DNA of 64,000 nucleotides from Spongiimicrobium salis (GCF_043678055.1 NZ_JBHEQA010000001.1:1488001-1552000), one strand, 5' to 3'. Shown: positions 1 through 8,399, numbered from the stretch's first letter. Program-made: numbers and translations. Notes: a model not told the origin generated them from the letters alone.

Positions 1-459
1 ACAATAAAACAAGGTCATCATACCCAAGTGCCATCCTATTACGCCTACCGTATCATATCCCTCTATGAGCAGGACAATAGAGAAAGGAACGAAGAAAAAA
101 GCATGGGACCAATTGAAAAAGGAAACTACCGTCTTTCCCAAGGAAAAGTGCACTACCTGATTTTTTTTAATGGGCAAATACAAGAGCGGCTTAATATTGG
201 TAATGGGCATTTTTTGAATGGCATAGCGGAACATTAGATCAAAGACCACATAATAGATCATAAATTTGTTGATCAATTCAAAAGGATCTCCCATATCCAG
301 TTCTTTTACAAGATAAAAAGCTCCCATACCAAGGGAAAGAAAGGAAACCGCAATCCATAATCCTCCAAAAACCATAAAGATTTTCAAGGCAAGATTAGTG
401 GTAAAAGAAGCTGACCTAAAAAAAGATTTCCATTGTAAATTAAGGAAGTGTTTAAGCAT
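1..459 (-). CDS. DUF5687 family membrane protein, C-terminus cut by window edge
   Basis: An open frame starts at the ATG on the minus strand at 459 and runs without a stop through base 1, so 153 N-terminal residues are visible. It begins MLKHFLNLQWKSFFRS and continues into hydrophobic segments (about residues 25-50 and 115-140) with short basic loops. This start and pattern match the Bacteroidota DUF5687 family, permease-like proteins usually encoded beside an ABC transporter ATPase, so an ATPase gene may lie just outside the window. It follows the 226-residue membrane protein gene by about 60 bases on the same strand. The family is recalled by pattern; the transport role is inferred. Confidence 0.75.
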   Translation of the reverse strand, partial: MLKHFLNLQWKSFFRSASFTTNLALKIFMVFGGLWIAVSFLSLGMGAFYLVKELDMGDPFELINKFMIYYVVFDLMFRYAIQKMPITNIKPLLYLPIKKNQVVHFSLGKTVVSFFNWSHAFFFVPFSIVLLIEGYDTVGVIGWHLGMMTLFYC

Positions 460-518
460 AAGGTTGGTGTATTAAAGTGCCCTATTAGTGTTTTTGAAAG
501 CACTTTTGTTACATAAAT

Positions 519-1199
519 TTAACGGATTCTGTATTCCGGATACGTTTTTCGCAGTAGTTCTTCCGCATTTCTAGGGATGAGCGTAGTTGTGATATAAGCC
601 AAAAGAAGATATAATACGGCACCTATGGAAAATGCCCATTGAAAAAAGAGGCTTTCCATAGTTTGAGGGGAAGCAAAATTTAAAAGTTGTATGGGCACTA
701 GCAAAACGTTGAGAAGTCCAATTTGATTAAAAATCAGTTCTTCCAACAGCCATTTCTTGGATTTTGATATCTGCTTTTTTCTAAAAAGCCATGTCTTGAT
801 CATTAGAAATACAAAAACCGCCCAAGCCGTGGTCAATATAAAATAATACCGAAGTTGTGCTCCTATACTTTGTAGTACGGTAAAATATATCAATACAAAT
901 GCCACGGTCATTAAAAATCTGGGCCACTTAAAATAGGTTTTAAAGAAACCCCAAATAATGTTCCGATAGCGCTTGTTCATAGCAGCTCTATGTTTTTGAA
1001 CCACATCATGAAATCCAAAAACGCCAAATTTCTTGAATTCCAACCGCAAGGCCATCTCAAAATCCATTTCTGGATGTTCCTGTTGCATCGATTCGATCCC
1101 ATTGGCCAAATGATCTACCAGCTCTGTCTGCAGATCGTAGTGCGCTACGAAGTGCTTTGAAGTAAATGCGTATAGGCGGGCAATTTGTTCTTTGGTCAA
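519..1199 (-). CDS. membrane protein with HAAS-like N-terminus (paralogue 1 of 3)
   Basis: 226 residues. The N-terminal soluble part (residues 1-70) carries ELVDHLANGIES near residue 26, an amphipathic helical motif shared with the two genes upstream (1763-2398 and 2395-3066). The rest is hydrophobic, with about four membrane segments (near residues 95-115, 118-138, 150-170, 185-210). Start choice: the frame opens with TTG at 1199. An in-frame stop lies at 1212-1214 and the next ATG is codon 38, inside the shared motif, so a TTG start is most likely; it also aligns with the two ATG-started paralogues. Function unknown. HAAS/DUF1700-like domains are known beside PadR regulators in other phyla. 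Confidence 0.7.
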   Translation of the reverse strand: MTKEQIARLYAFTSKHFVAHYDLQTELVDHLANGIESMQQEHPEMDFEMALRLEFKKFGVFGFHDVVQKHRAAMNKRYRNIIWGFFKTYFKWPRFLMTVAFVLIYFTVLQSIGAQLRYYFILTTAWAVFVFLMIKTWLFRKKQISKSKKWLLEELIFNQIGLLNVLLVPIQLLNFASPQTMESLFFQWAFSIGAVLYLLLAYITTTLIPRNAEELLRKTYPEYRIR

Positions 1200-1311
1200 A
1201 TTAAGAGAGGATTAGGGTTTTACAGAATTATTGATTGGGGCAAGGACACGTATATTGGAAGATTTCATGAACCGCTATCGAAGGCCTATTTTTACATTTT
1301 GAGGAAAACGC

Positions 1312-1734
1312 CTAGTCCACCACAATGAGGCTTTTGTATTTGGTGGCCAGCTGTTGCATTTCAATACCCCAATTTTGTCCAAGGCCCATGCCTTTTTGTG
1401 TGAGCATCAATTGTTTTTCCGCCATTTTTTTCCCCAGGGCTGAATTGTAAAAGCTTATGAGCTCCTGTATTTCAGCATGGGAGAACTCCTCCATATATAA
1501 ACCGGCTATTTTATCATAGAGTTCATCCGTTGTTTTTAGCGCCGCCTTTCGGTAAGCTTCAAGATTCACCTCTGGTATTTCCGTTTCCAATTGGGCAATG
1601 ACCCCGTCAAAAGCGGTCTCCGTACCAGTCAGTTTTATAAATTTAATGGTATCTTCCTTGAATTGGTCATTTTCTTGGGCACTTATACCCAAGGTGAAAA
1701 CAAAGAGCAGAAATGTTATAATTTGCTTTTTCAT
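1312..1734 (-). CDS. DUF2059 domain protein, exported
   Basis: 140 residues with a clear signal peptide (MKKQIITFLLFVFTLGISAQ, likely cut after A19 or Q20). The mature part is helical and contains a stretch around residues 70-115 ('LYMEEFSHAEIQELISFYNSALGKKM' region) typical of DUF2059 proteins: a FSHAEI helix followed by FY-S-GKK. The family is periplasmic and of unknown role. It lies between two of the three HAAS-like paralogues, 28 bases downstream of the 211-residue membrane protein, so it is probably co-transcribed with them. Confidence 0.75.
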   Translation of the reverse strand: MKKQIITFLLFVFTLGISAQENDQFKEDTIKFIKLTGTETAFDGVIAQLETEIPEVNLEAYRKAALKTTDELYDKIAGLYMEEFSHAEIQELISFYNSALGKKMAEKQLMLTQKGMGLGQNWGIEMQQLATKYKSLIVVD

Positions 1735-1762
1735 AATGTTTTTTAATCTGATGAATAAATTT

Positions 1763-2398
1763 TTAAATGGTCTTGTAATGGGATTTAAAGTGTTTATAAT
1801 ACTGATGTGTTGTTATCAGAAAAGCGGCAAAAAGTCCTACAAAGGCAGCTACAACGGCATATTTGACATTGGTATTGCTTAAAATTTCAAGGACTTGTAC
1901 TCTTGGATTGATAAAAAGGAGAACGCCCCAAAACAAGGGAATTTTTAAAAGCACGATTTTTTCTAGTGCCGCATAACGTTGGGTTCTTCCCCCATAATAA
2001 AAAATATAGGACAGGAATACCACCAATAGGGTGAGCATGGGGGTAACTTCTACCAGTTTCTCAGAGGCAATGAAGACCGAGAGCCCCTTTAATACTATAA
2101 AGGAAAGCAAGCAGATAATGAGGATGATCGGCTTGCGCAATTGTTTTCCTACATTGCGACGGATTCTTTTTAAAATGATGCCATTAAAACTGCGTTTCCA
2201 TTGTTTCAACGATTTTTCATGTCCAGCCTTATAGATTTCAAAGGCTTTGGGAAAAGGGAGCTGTTGCCGCTCCATACGCAATTCAATATCGGTTGCGATA
2301 TGATCCATCATCTCAAATCTGAGATCCACGTATAGTACGCCCAGATCTTTTAGATAACTAAGGATGTGTTCAGTTTCTTTCTGCGTTAATCTTTTCAT
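1763..2398 (-). CDS. membrane protein with HAAS-like N-terminus (paralogue 2 of 3)
   Basis: 211 residues. The N-terminus has EMMDHIATDIELRM near residue 29, which aligns with the same motif in the neighbouring paralogues. It is followed by a basic segment (KRSFNGIILKRIRRNVGKQ) and about four membrane spans between residues 90 and 205. The ATG start overlaps the stop codon of the upstream gene (ATGA at 2395-2398), which indicates translational coupling. Function unknown. Position in a PadR-led operon suggests the regulator controls it. Confidence 0.75.
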   Translation of the reverse strand: MKRLTQKETEHILSYLKDLGVLYVDLRFEMMDHIATDIELRMERQQLPFPKAFEIYKAGHEKSLKQWKRSFNGIILKRIRRNVGKQLRKPIILIICLLSFIVLKGLSVFIASEKLVEVTPMLTLLVVFLSYIFYYGGRTQRYAALEKIVLLKIPLFWGVLLFINPRVQVLEILSNTNVKYAVVAAFVGLFAAFLITTHQYYKHFKSHYKTI

Positions 2399-3066
2399 GA
2401 TATCGTATTTAATGCAACGGTTCTGTGGTGTGCCCTGAACAAATCAATGGCCGTATAAAAGTAAATCAACAGGAAGCTATGTAAAAACAGGCTCAATAAC
2501 TGTATCTCTCCTTCCCTGTGAAAATTATTGTACGTAGCTACTAGCGGATTAAAATATAGATATGCTATGGCGAAGCCAAAAACATTGACCTTATATAGAT
2601 ACCGATAGGTAGTATGCATTTTGCTCAGGTAAATCCTAAAGTAGAAAAAAGCAAAACTCGCAAAAGCAACCAAATATAGGTATCCTATTCCTTGGGTGAC
2701 CCTATCATAAAAGGGAAACATCGCCTCCATACTAAGAATACCATAGGACAAGGCGAATAGGGCAAGGGCCGCGAGCAAAGTTCTTGTATAGGATTTTTTT
2801 AATCTTGCCGCACATTTTTTTATGGCAATCTTAGGACCCACATAGATCAATCCGATCCAAAAACTGGAATGCGGCATTAATTCCTGGCTCCATGCTTTTC
2901 GTGTCACCTCAAAAGCATCGATAAATGATAGGCCATCTTCCTGCATGCGCATTTCAATATCATTGGCCATATGATCCAATACTTCATTTTTGATATCTAC
3001 CTGATATAGACCCTTTGCTTCCAGATATCTTGCAATATCATCCAATTCTATTTGGGACAGTTTCAT
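2395..3066 (-). CDS. membrane protein with HAAS-like N-terminus (paralogue 3 of 3)
   Basis: 223 residues. It starts MKLSQIELDDIARYLEAKG and has EVLDHMANDIEMRM near residue 28, the motif shared with paralogues 1 and 2. About four hydrophobic spans follow (around residues 95-112, 125-145, 165-180, 185-210). The gene begins 12 bases after the PadR regulator and overlaps the next gene by four bases, so it is the first structural gene of that operon. Function unknown. In Firmicutes, PadR regulators are commonly paired with DUF1700/HAAS membrane proteins; whether these are true homologues needs a profile search. Confidence 0.75.
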   Translation of the reverse strand: MKLSQIELDDIARYLEAKGLYQVDIKNEVLDHMANDIEMRMQEDGLSFIDAFEVTRKAWSQELMPHSSFWIGLIYVGPKIAIKKCAARLKKSYTRTLLAALALFALSYGILSMEAMFPFYDRVTQGIGYLYLVAFASFAFFYFRIYLSKMHTTYRYLYKVNVFGFAIAYLYFNPLVATYNNFHREGEIQLLSLFLHSFLLIYFYTAIDLFRAHHRTVALNTIS

Positions 3067-3078
3067 CGTTTTTATTTT

Positions 3079-3417
3079 TTAATTGATGCTCCATTTTGGT
3101 TGTACCAAGTGTTGCATACTTCGTATAAATTCTTCCAATTCGGCCAAACGTAATACGGTTTCTTTTTCACCTTCCTCCGTCAACTTATAGTACTTCCGCA
3201 ATCTATTGTCCACACGGGCCACTTCCACTTCCAAAAAGCCCGAAGCCTCCAATTTATGCAATGCCGGATAGAGGGCCCCTTCCGTAATATTCAATTCTCC
3301 TTGGGTGAGCTCTTTTACTTTTTGTGTAATCTCATAGCCATACATCTTGCCTTGTTCTTCCAATAATTTCAGGATAATGGTATTAAGGCTCCCTTTATAC
3401 AGTTTAGAATTTCCCAT
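3079..3417 (-). CDS. PadR family transcriptional regulator
   Basis: 112 residues, the usual length for a short PadR (winged helix plus one dimerisation helix). The N-terminus 'GNSKLYKGSLNTIILKLL' and the core with MYGYEITQKV, ITEGALYPALHKLE and the wing 'RLRKYYKLTEEG' are hallmark PadR segments. It heads a minus-strand operon with the three HAAS-like membrane proteins. A perfect inverted repeat overlaps its own promoter element (3437-3465), consistent with autorepression. PadR proteins usually repress an adjacent membrane or transport gene and are released by a small ligand or stress signal; the ligand here is unknown. Confidence 0.93.
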   Translation of the reverse strand: MGNSKLYKGSLNTIILKLLEEQGKMYGYEITQKVKELTQGELNITEGALYPALHKLEASGFLEVEVARVDNRLRKYYKLTEEGEKETVLRLAELEEFIRSMQHLVQPKWSIN

Positions 3418-3436
3418 TTTATATGATAATTTGAAT

Positions 3437-3465
3437 CAAATATATGCATAATTTTCTTATGCATA
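3437..3465 (-). promoter_or_regulatory. padR promoter element overlapped by inverted-repeat operator
   Basis: Reading the minus strand, TATATTTG (3437-3444) matches the flavobacterial -7 consensus TAnnTTTG and lies 20 bases before the PadR ATG at 3417. A perfect 9-bp inverted repeat, TATGCATAA-5 bases-TTATGCATA (3443-3465), starts inside this element and extends upstream. Such an arrangement is what an autorepressing PadR site would look like. No good -33 TTG was seen. The binding assignment is inference. Confidence 0.55.
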
Positions 3466-3633
3466 AGATTTTTAGGTATATTTTTTTTTAAAACTCGATA
3501 GAATTGCCCCTTGCTTTGCTTAATTTTGCAAACCTATTCTCCAACTGTATGGACCACAAAATATCGGATTGTTTTAATACCTAAATTCGCCCGTATAGGG
3601 CACATACAACTATAGATTTCAATAAAAAATATT

Positions 3634-4683
3634 ATGAGCGACTTTCACTCTCTTAGCGTTTCTTCCGTAACACATCTCACTCCCAATTCAGTAGCCATAT
3701 CTTTTGCTATTCCCAGCAACTTAAAAGATGAATTTTCCTTTGTTGCCGGCCAATATATTACCATTAAACATTATTTGAATGGGGGCGAGGTACGCAGAGC
3801 TTACTCCATTTCATCGGTTCCCACGGCACATGAAATTACTATTGGCATAAAAAAGGTAGAAGGCGGAACCTTTTCTGTTTTTGCCAACTCGGGAATTAAA
3901 GCTGGAGATGTTTTGGAAGTTTCGGCACCTGAAGGCAGATTTACCTTTGTTCCCAAAAACCAAGCGCAACATATAGCGGCTTTCGCCGCGGGGAGTGGAA
4001 TTACCCCTATTATGAGTATTGCGCAAACCGTTTTGGCAAGTCATCTCAATTCTACATTTATCCTTGTCTATGGGAATCAAAAGCCAGAAGAAGCCATGTT
4101 TTTGGAAACCATTAAAGATTTGGAGCAAAAATATAAGGGCAGATTTTTCGTAAAATATGTCTATAGCCGGTCTAGGGAAGAGGACTGTTTGTTTGGACGT
4201 ATCGATACTACATCGGTCAACTATATCCTAAAAAATAAGTTTAAGGAGACTTCTTTTGATGCTTTTTACCTTTGTGGTCCGGAAGAAATGATTCACAACG
4301 TTTCCGATGCCTTGAAGTCCTCATCTATCGCCGAAGACAAAATTCATTATGAGTTGTTCACGGCCTCCGAAACCGTGGATACCCTTGCAGAAAATCTTGA
4401 TGGGGATACCCAGGTAGAAGTTACCGTGGACGACGAAAGTTATACTTTTGCGATGGATAAAAAGACCCTGGTGCTCGATGCTGTGTTGAAGGAAAATATT
4501 GATGCTCCCTATTCTTGTCAGGGCGGAGTCTGCAGTACCTGTATTGCCCGAGTTACCGAAGGAAAGGCCGAAATGGTAAAAAATCAGATCCTAACGGATG
4601 GCGAAATTGCGGAAGGCTTAATATTAACTTGTCAGGCACATCCATTAACCCCTACATTAAAAATAGATTTTGACGATGTTTAA
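3634..4683 (+). CDS. PaaE-type ferredoxin reductase (FAD/NAD(P)H and C-terminal 2Fe-2S)
   Basis: 349 residues in the order FAD-binding barrel (1-105), NAD(P)-binding domain (110-235) and plant-type ferredoxin domain (258-349). Visible motifs are RRAYSISS for FAD, AAGSGITPIMSI for the nucleotide fold, LCGPEEMI, and the iron-sulfur ligands C295, C300, C303 and C333 (pattern CX4CX2CX29C). This is the layout of PaaE/PaaK, the reductase of phenylacetyl-CoA epoxidase, and of related oxygenase reductases. No paaABCD genes lie nearby, so the electron acceptor is open and no symbol is given. A possible -7 element (TAATTTTG, 3521-3528) lies about 105 bases upstream. Confidence 0.85.
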   Translation: MSDFHSLSVSSVTHLTPNSVAISFAIPSNLKDEFSFVAGQYITIKHYLNGGEVRRAYSISSVPTAHEITIGIKKVEGGTFSVFANSGIKAGDVLEVSAPEGRFTFVPKNQAQHIAAFAAGSGITPIMSIAQTVLASHLNSTFILVYGNQKPEEAMFLETIKDLEQKYKGRFFVKYVYSRSREEDCLFGRIDTTSVNYILKNKFKETSFDAFYLCGPEEMIHNVSDALKSSSIAEDKIHYELFTASETVDTLAENLDGDTQVEVTVDDESYTFAMDKKTLVLDAVLKENIDAPYSCQGGVCSTCIARVTEGKAEMVKNQILTDGEIAEGLILTCQAHPLTPTLKIDFDDV

Positions 4684-4737
4684 ATGAAACGAGGTGCTTT
4701 GTGCACGATAGTTATTCCTGTAATAAACGAATGTCAT

Positions 4738-5529
4738 TTATTTCTTAAAAAAATCCGCGAATATTTTGGTGGCATGCTCGTACCCTATGGCGTAGGCCGT
4801 TTCAATACCTTTCTTGTCGAGCACGCCAACATTTTCAAGTGCTTTGGGTTCTATTAAGAGATTACAGGCGTTGATTTTCTGTTTACTTGAAGCATAAATC
4901 ATTAATCCGGTCACCCTTCCCGTCAATTGCAAGGAATTTCGGATAGCACTCTTATCTACCTCTCCTGTTATGGATACACTGCTCCCGATCACAAAATCTG
5001 TTGTTTCTATAAGAGGCTCTAAGGGGAAATTATTCATGATACCTCCATCGGCATACAAACTATCTTTAAGGGAAACGGGACTAAAAACCGGAGGTAAGGC
5101 CGCGGAGGCCAAAAGTGGCCGTATCAATTCTCCCGTATCAAAAAATTCTTGTTCCCCTTTTAGGAGATCAGTGGCAACCACGTATAATTTTCGTTCCAAT
5201 GCCTCAAAAGCATCTTCGGGAAAATAGCCTTTAAAAATATTAAAGTAACGCTCTGTATCGATTAACCCCGGCTTAACAATGGTCAAAAAATTGTATTTAA
5301 ATAGGGGGGTCTCCTTAAAAAAGGTCAACATGTCGTCAATAGAATTTCCATTGGCATAGAGTGCCCCCACCAATGCACCTACACTACTACCTGAAACCTT
5401 ATCCACGACAATTCCAAATTCATTTAGCGCCTTAATTACCCCAATATGCGCAATGCCCCGGACACCTCCTCCAGCAAGAACAAGGCCAACCGATTTCGAC
5501 GAGAGTGTATTAAGATCCATTTCATCCAT
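4738..5529 (-). CDS. patatin-like phospholipase family protein
   Basis: 263 residues from the chosen ATG. It shows the patatin features: oxyanion-hole glycine loop LAGGGVRGIAHIG (18-30), nucleophile elbow G47-S-S49-V-G51 and the second catalytic residue in ADGG (D161). The family hydrolyses acyl esters of lipids, and bacterial members act on phospholipids. No signal peptide is seen, so it is probably cytoplasmic. Start: the longest frame begins at a TTG (5562), but that stretch resembles a promoter (TTG-20 bases-TACTTTTA), so ATG 5529, or ATG 5520 three codons later, is preferred. It is convergent with the flavoprotein gene, 54 bases away. Confidence 0.88.
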   Translation of the reverse strand: MDEMDLNTLSSKSVGLVLAGGGVRGIAHIGVIKALNEFGIVVDKVSGSSVGALVGALYANGNSIDDMLTFFKETPLFKYNFLTIVKPGLIDTERYFNIFKGYFPEDAFEALERKLYVVATDLLKGEQEFFDTGELIRPLLASAALPPVFSPVSLKDSLYADGGIMNNFPLEPLIETTDFVIGSSVSITGEVDKSAIRNSLQLTGRVTGLMIYASSKQKINACNLLIEPKALENVGVLDKKGIETAYAIGYEHATKIFADFFKK

Positions 5530-5852
5530 TTTTATCTTATAAAAGTACTGCCCTATCCGCAAAGCTTCAATAAATTACCGTAAAAAACTTCTTTTTTACC
5601 GACTCCATAGTTTGCTCATTCCAGAAAACGGCTATCCATTTACATAAAATAGGCATTCATCCTTTCTTTTTTGACGTAAAACGATATTTCTGTCCATCGA
5701 TTCCTTTTTGGCGCCTACCCTTACGGACCGATCAGTTTTTTTCTTAAAAACAAGGTATCCCTCCATGAATAGCACCACATCCTACTTCATTTCTCTATAT
5801 GAAGCTCTCAGTGCTATGAATTTTAATTGTAAATTTACATTTTGATACACTT
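5530..5852. other. intergenic region between divergent genes
   Basis: 323 bases between the patatin gene (minus) and the TIGR04282 gene (plus). It is AT-rich. On the minus strand a weak promoter match for the patatin gene (TTG-20-TACTTTTA) lies between about 5535 and 5570. On the plus strand ACATTTTG about 15 bases before the ATG at 5853 is an imperfect -7 element. I see no RNA gene, repeat or convincing small ORF. Confidence 0.4.
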
Positions 5853-6545
5853 ATGGGAATCGCCCAAAAACATAGTACAGCCATACTGCTATTTGCAAAC
5901 TCTTCCCAAGAAGAGTTAAAGCACAAACCTATTCGCCAGGGAAGACATTTATTCAATGCGCTTACCGAACATACGCTTGGTCTTGTGCAGAGCAGCAAAT
6001 TGCCCTATTTTCATTTTTCGGAAGAAGAGCAAAAGGGAGATACGTTTGGAGAACGTTTCGTTAGTGCCATCAAAACTGTTTTTGATCAAGGTTATGAGCA
6101 TATTATTACCCTTGGGAACGACACACCACAATTAGAGCTATCCCATATCCTGGAAGCGCATTCCAAACTGCAGTACCAAAAATTTGTCCTGGGACCATCA
6201 CAAGATGGCGGGTTCTACCTTATGGGACTCCACAAATCCCAATTTGATGCCGATCAATTTCAACGATTTTCCTGGCAGACCTCCCACTTGATCGAGGAAG
6301 TTTCTTCTTTTGCGGGCTCCAAGGGTGCCGAAGTAATCTGGTTGTCTTCCTTATTTGATGTAGACAGTCTCATAGACATCAAAAAATTACTGCGCCACAG
6401 CCATGGTTTATCAAAACGACTTTTACATTTGTTTCATCGCCTTCTGAGAGGTAGTACGCTTATTTTATCTGCCTGTCGCATGTTGATCGATTCCCTACTC
6501 TTAAAGAATCACCTCAACAAAGGCTCTCCCTATTATTCTTTATAA
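5853..6545 (+). CDS. TIGR04282/DUF2064 glycosyltransferase-like protein (arsenosugar-type locus)
   Basis: 230 residues. The first about 195 residues match the DUF2064/TIGR04282 fold: an ILLFANS first strand, ITLGNDTPQLE in place of the nucleotide-sugar DxD region (residues 88-98), and the family hallmark GPSQDGGFYLMGL (112-124). These GT-A-like proteins are found beside arsenosugar biosynthesis radical SAM genes. The tail after about residue 185 is basic and looks unlike the family core. The two genes that follow (AhpD-like and ArsS) support a shared pathway. The substrate is unknown; transfer of a sugar to an arsenic compound is inference from context. Confidence 0.82.
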   Translation: MGIAQKHSTAILLFANSSQEELKHKPIRQGRHLFNALTEHTLGLVQSSKLPYFHFSEEEQKGDTFGERFVSAIKTVFDQGYEHIITLGNDTPQLELSHILEAHSKLQYQKFVLGPSQDGGFYLMGLHKSQFDADQFQRFSWQTSHLIEEVSSFAGSKGAEVIWLSSLFDVDSLIDIKKLLRHSHGLSKRLLHLFHRLLRGSTLILSACRMLIDSLLLKNHLNKGSPYYSL

Positions 6546-6701
6546 AATCCCTTCCATGCCTTAAAGGCCATGGTATTTTTACCCCTTTACGATATATTGC
6601 TCTATTCTGACTAATGGATACCCTATAGCATAGGGCACGGTATTACTGGCAGTATACTTTGTACAGGATAAATTAACACACGAATTAAAAACATAAAAGA
6701 A

Positions 6702-7037
6702 ATGGCAGACTCATATTATGACCCAAAAGATTTAAGAAAATTTGGAAAAATTACAGAATGGAGTGAAGAACTGGGAACAAAGTTCTTTGATTACTACGGG
6801 GCCGTGTTTCAAGAAGGAGCACTTACCGCACGAGAAAAATCCCTTATTGCCTTAGCAGTATCCCACGTCGTCAAATGCCCGTATTGCATTGATGCGTATA
6901 CCAAAGGAGGTTTGGAAAAAGGCATTACAAAAGAGGAAATGATGGAAGCGGTTCACGTGGGTGCCGCAATTGACAGTGGGGCAACCCTTGTACATGGGGT
7001 TCAGATGATGAATAAATACAACAAATTGTCCATGTAG
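6702..7037 (+). CDS. AhpD/carboxymuconolactone decarboxylase-like protein, arsenosugar-associated
   Basis: 111 residues of a single AhpD-like all-helical domain. It has the redox pair C59-P-Y-C62 in CPYCIDAYTKGG, the preceding LTAREKSLIALAVSHVVKC helix, and HVGAAIDSGATLVHG downstream. The spacing and sequence fit the 'arsenosugar biosynthesis-associated peroxidase-like' group (TIGR04169), some members of which carry selenocysteine at the CxxC; here both positions are cysteine codons. It lies between the TIGR04282 gene and arsS with gaps of about 150 and 120 bases. Thiol-peroxidase or disulfide chemistry is known for AhpD; the role here is inferred. Confidence 0.85.
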   Translation: MADSYYDPKDLRKFGKITEWSEELGTKFFDYYGAVFQEGALTAREKSLIALAVSHVVKCPYCIDAYTKGGLEKGITKEEMMEAVHVGAAIDSGATLVHGVQMMNKYNKLSM

Positions 7038-7156
7038 AAGCTTCGCGCAAGGGATATTTCTTTAAAACTTCCCGCGAATCATGGAAAAATGGTATTCCCA
7101 CTTTCTACTTTAACCGCAGGAGGTAAGGAAGCATTAAAATAATAGACAAATACAAA

Positions 7157-8212
7157 ATGGCTACAAAATCGTTAAAGGCGAGACATGATGAGCTCGCTGA
7201 AACAAATAAACAGTTGGACATTCTTAACGGGGGTATTTTTGCCGAGGGAGAACTTCCCTATTTTAAGGACAAAATTGCCAACATAGGACAGTTCCCGCTA
7301 CGCCCAAAAAAATTAGAGATCTTGCAGATCAATGTTGGGTATATGTGCAATCAAGTATGTGAACATTGTCATGTAGATGCCGGCCCGGATCGCAAAGAGA
7401 TCATGACTCGCGAAACCATGCAGCAGTGTCTGGAAGTTATCCGCAATACCGGTGCCCATACCTTGGATCTTACAGGAGGCGCTCCAGAAATGAACCCAGA
7501 TTTTCGTTGGTTTGTTGAAGAAGCGGCCAAAGCGGGAATCAAAGATTTCATTGTTCGCTCTAATTTAACCATCATAAGGGCAAACAAAAAATACTATGAT
7601 TTGCCCGAATTTTTCAAAAAACATAATGTACACGTTATTTCGTCCATGCCACATTATACAAGGGGCAAGACCGATAAACAACGTGGTGATGGTGTTTTTG
7701 ATAAATCCATAAAGGCGCTTCAAGAACTCAATGCAGTAGGATACGGAATGCCAGATAGCAGTTTGCGCCTGGATCTTGTTTATAATCCTTCGGGAGCATA
7801 TCTTCCTGGAGATCAAATGGCTCTGGAGAAAGATTTCAAAAAAGCTTTGCTCGAAGATTTTAATATCCAGTTCCATAACCTTTTTGCCATCACGAATTTA
7901 CCTATTGCCCGTTTTCTGGATTATTTGATTGCTTCAGAAAACTATGAGGATTATATGTATGCCCTTGTGGATGCCTACAATCCGGAAGCCGTAGCCAATG
8001 TGATGTGTACCAATACAATCTCCATAAGTTGGGATGGTTGGTTATATGATTGTGATTTTAATCAGATGTTAGGCTTAAAGGTTGCTAGTAAAATAAAGCA
8101 TATTAAGGATTATAATGAGGACATCCTAAATGATCGAAACATTATCATTTCGCAACATTGCTATGGTTGTACAGCTGGTGCCGGAAGTAGTTGTCAGGGA
8201 ACTGTGACCTAA
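7157..8212 (+). CDS. arsS: arsenosugar biosynthesis radical SAM protein ArsS
   Basis: 351 residues. The radical SAM cluster motif CX3CX2C is at C64, C68 and C71 (GYMCNQVCEHCHVD), followed by the SAM-binding DLTGGAPEMNPDF. The C-terminal half is the DUF3641 type and ends with a cysteine-rich tail, HCYGCTAGAGSSCQG (C335, C338, C346). This matches ArsS, which is thought to join the adenosyl moiety of SAM to methylated arsenic on the way to arsenosugars. The usual partner arsM (arsenite methyltransferase) is not in this window. Length and domain order are normal for the family. Confidence 0.9.
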   Translation: MATKSLKARHDELAETNKQLDILNGGIFAEGELPYFKDKIANIGQFPLRPKKLEILQINVGYMCNQVCEHCHVDAGPDRKEIMTRETMQQCLEVIRNTGAHTLDLTGGAPEMNPDFRWFVEEAAKAGIKDFIVRSNLTIIRANKKYYDLPEFFKKHNVHVISSMPHYTRGKTDKQRGDGVFDKSIKALQELNAVGYGMPDSSLRLDLVYNPSGAYLPGDQMALEKDFKKALLEDFNIQFHNLFAITNLPIARFLDYLIASENYEDYMYALVDAYNPEAVANVMCTNTISISWDGWLYDCDFNQMLGLKVASKIKHIKDYNEDILNDRNIIISQHCYGCTAGAGSSCQGTVT

Positions 8213-8353
8213 GACATCTCAAAATATACTTAGGGTGTATGGGCAATCGAATAGCCCGTACACCTTAAATTGTTCAGTAATGGCTTATTTTTTTCTGAAC
8301 GATGGTGTTTTTTGGAGTTCGAAGCTTTTTTCTATCGATAAAAAACACATTTT

Positions 8354-8399
8354 ACCGACTAGCTGGTTTGTCTTTTTTTTGATAAACCGACTTTTCGGT
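8354..8399. promoter_or_regulatory. pair of ACCGA-type inverted repeats, candidate TetR operators
   Basis: ACCGACTTTTCGGT (8386-8399) is a perfect 5-bp inverted repeat with a 4-bp spacer. ACCGACTAGCTGGT (8354-8367) is a near copy of the same layout starting 32 bases earlier. A third half-site, AGTCGGTTT, lies at 8491-8499 just before the regulator gene. Three-turn spacing and position upstream of a tetR-family gene suggest operator sites. The protein-site link is inference. Confidence 0.45.

Noticed and set aside
28..237. 69-codon plus-strand frame at the left edge
   Set aside because: The minus strand here encodes the DUF5687-type protein, which has a clear membrane pattern and start; the plus frame is its shadow.
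3634..4683. Phenylacetate degradation assignment (paaE) for the flavoprotein
   Set aside because: No paaABCD or other phenylacetate genes are adjacent; the domain layout is shared by many oxygenase reductases.
6945..6960. TTCACGTGGG near 6947 as a third parS-like site
   Set aside because: Only the CACGTG core and one flank match; it lies within coding sequence and is not palindromic beyond the core.
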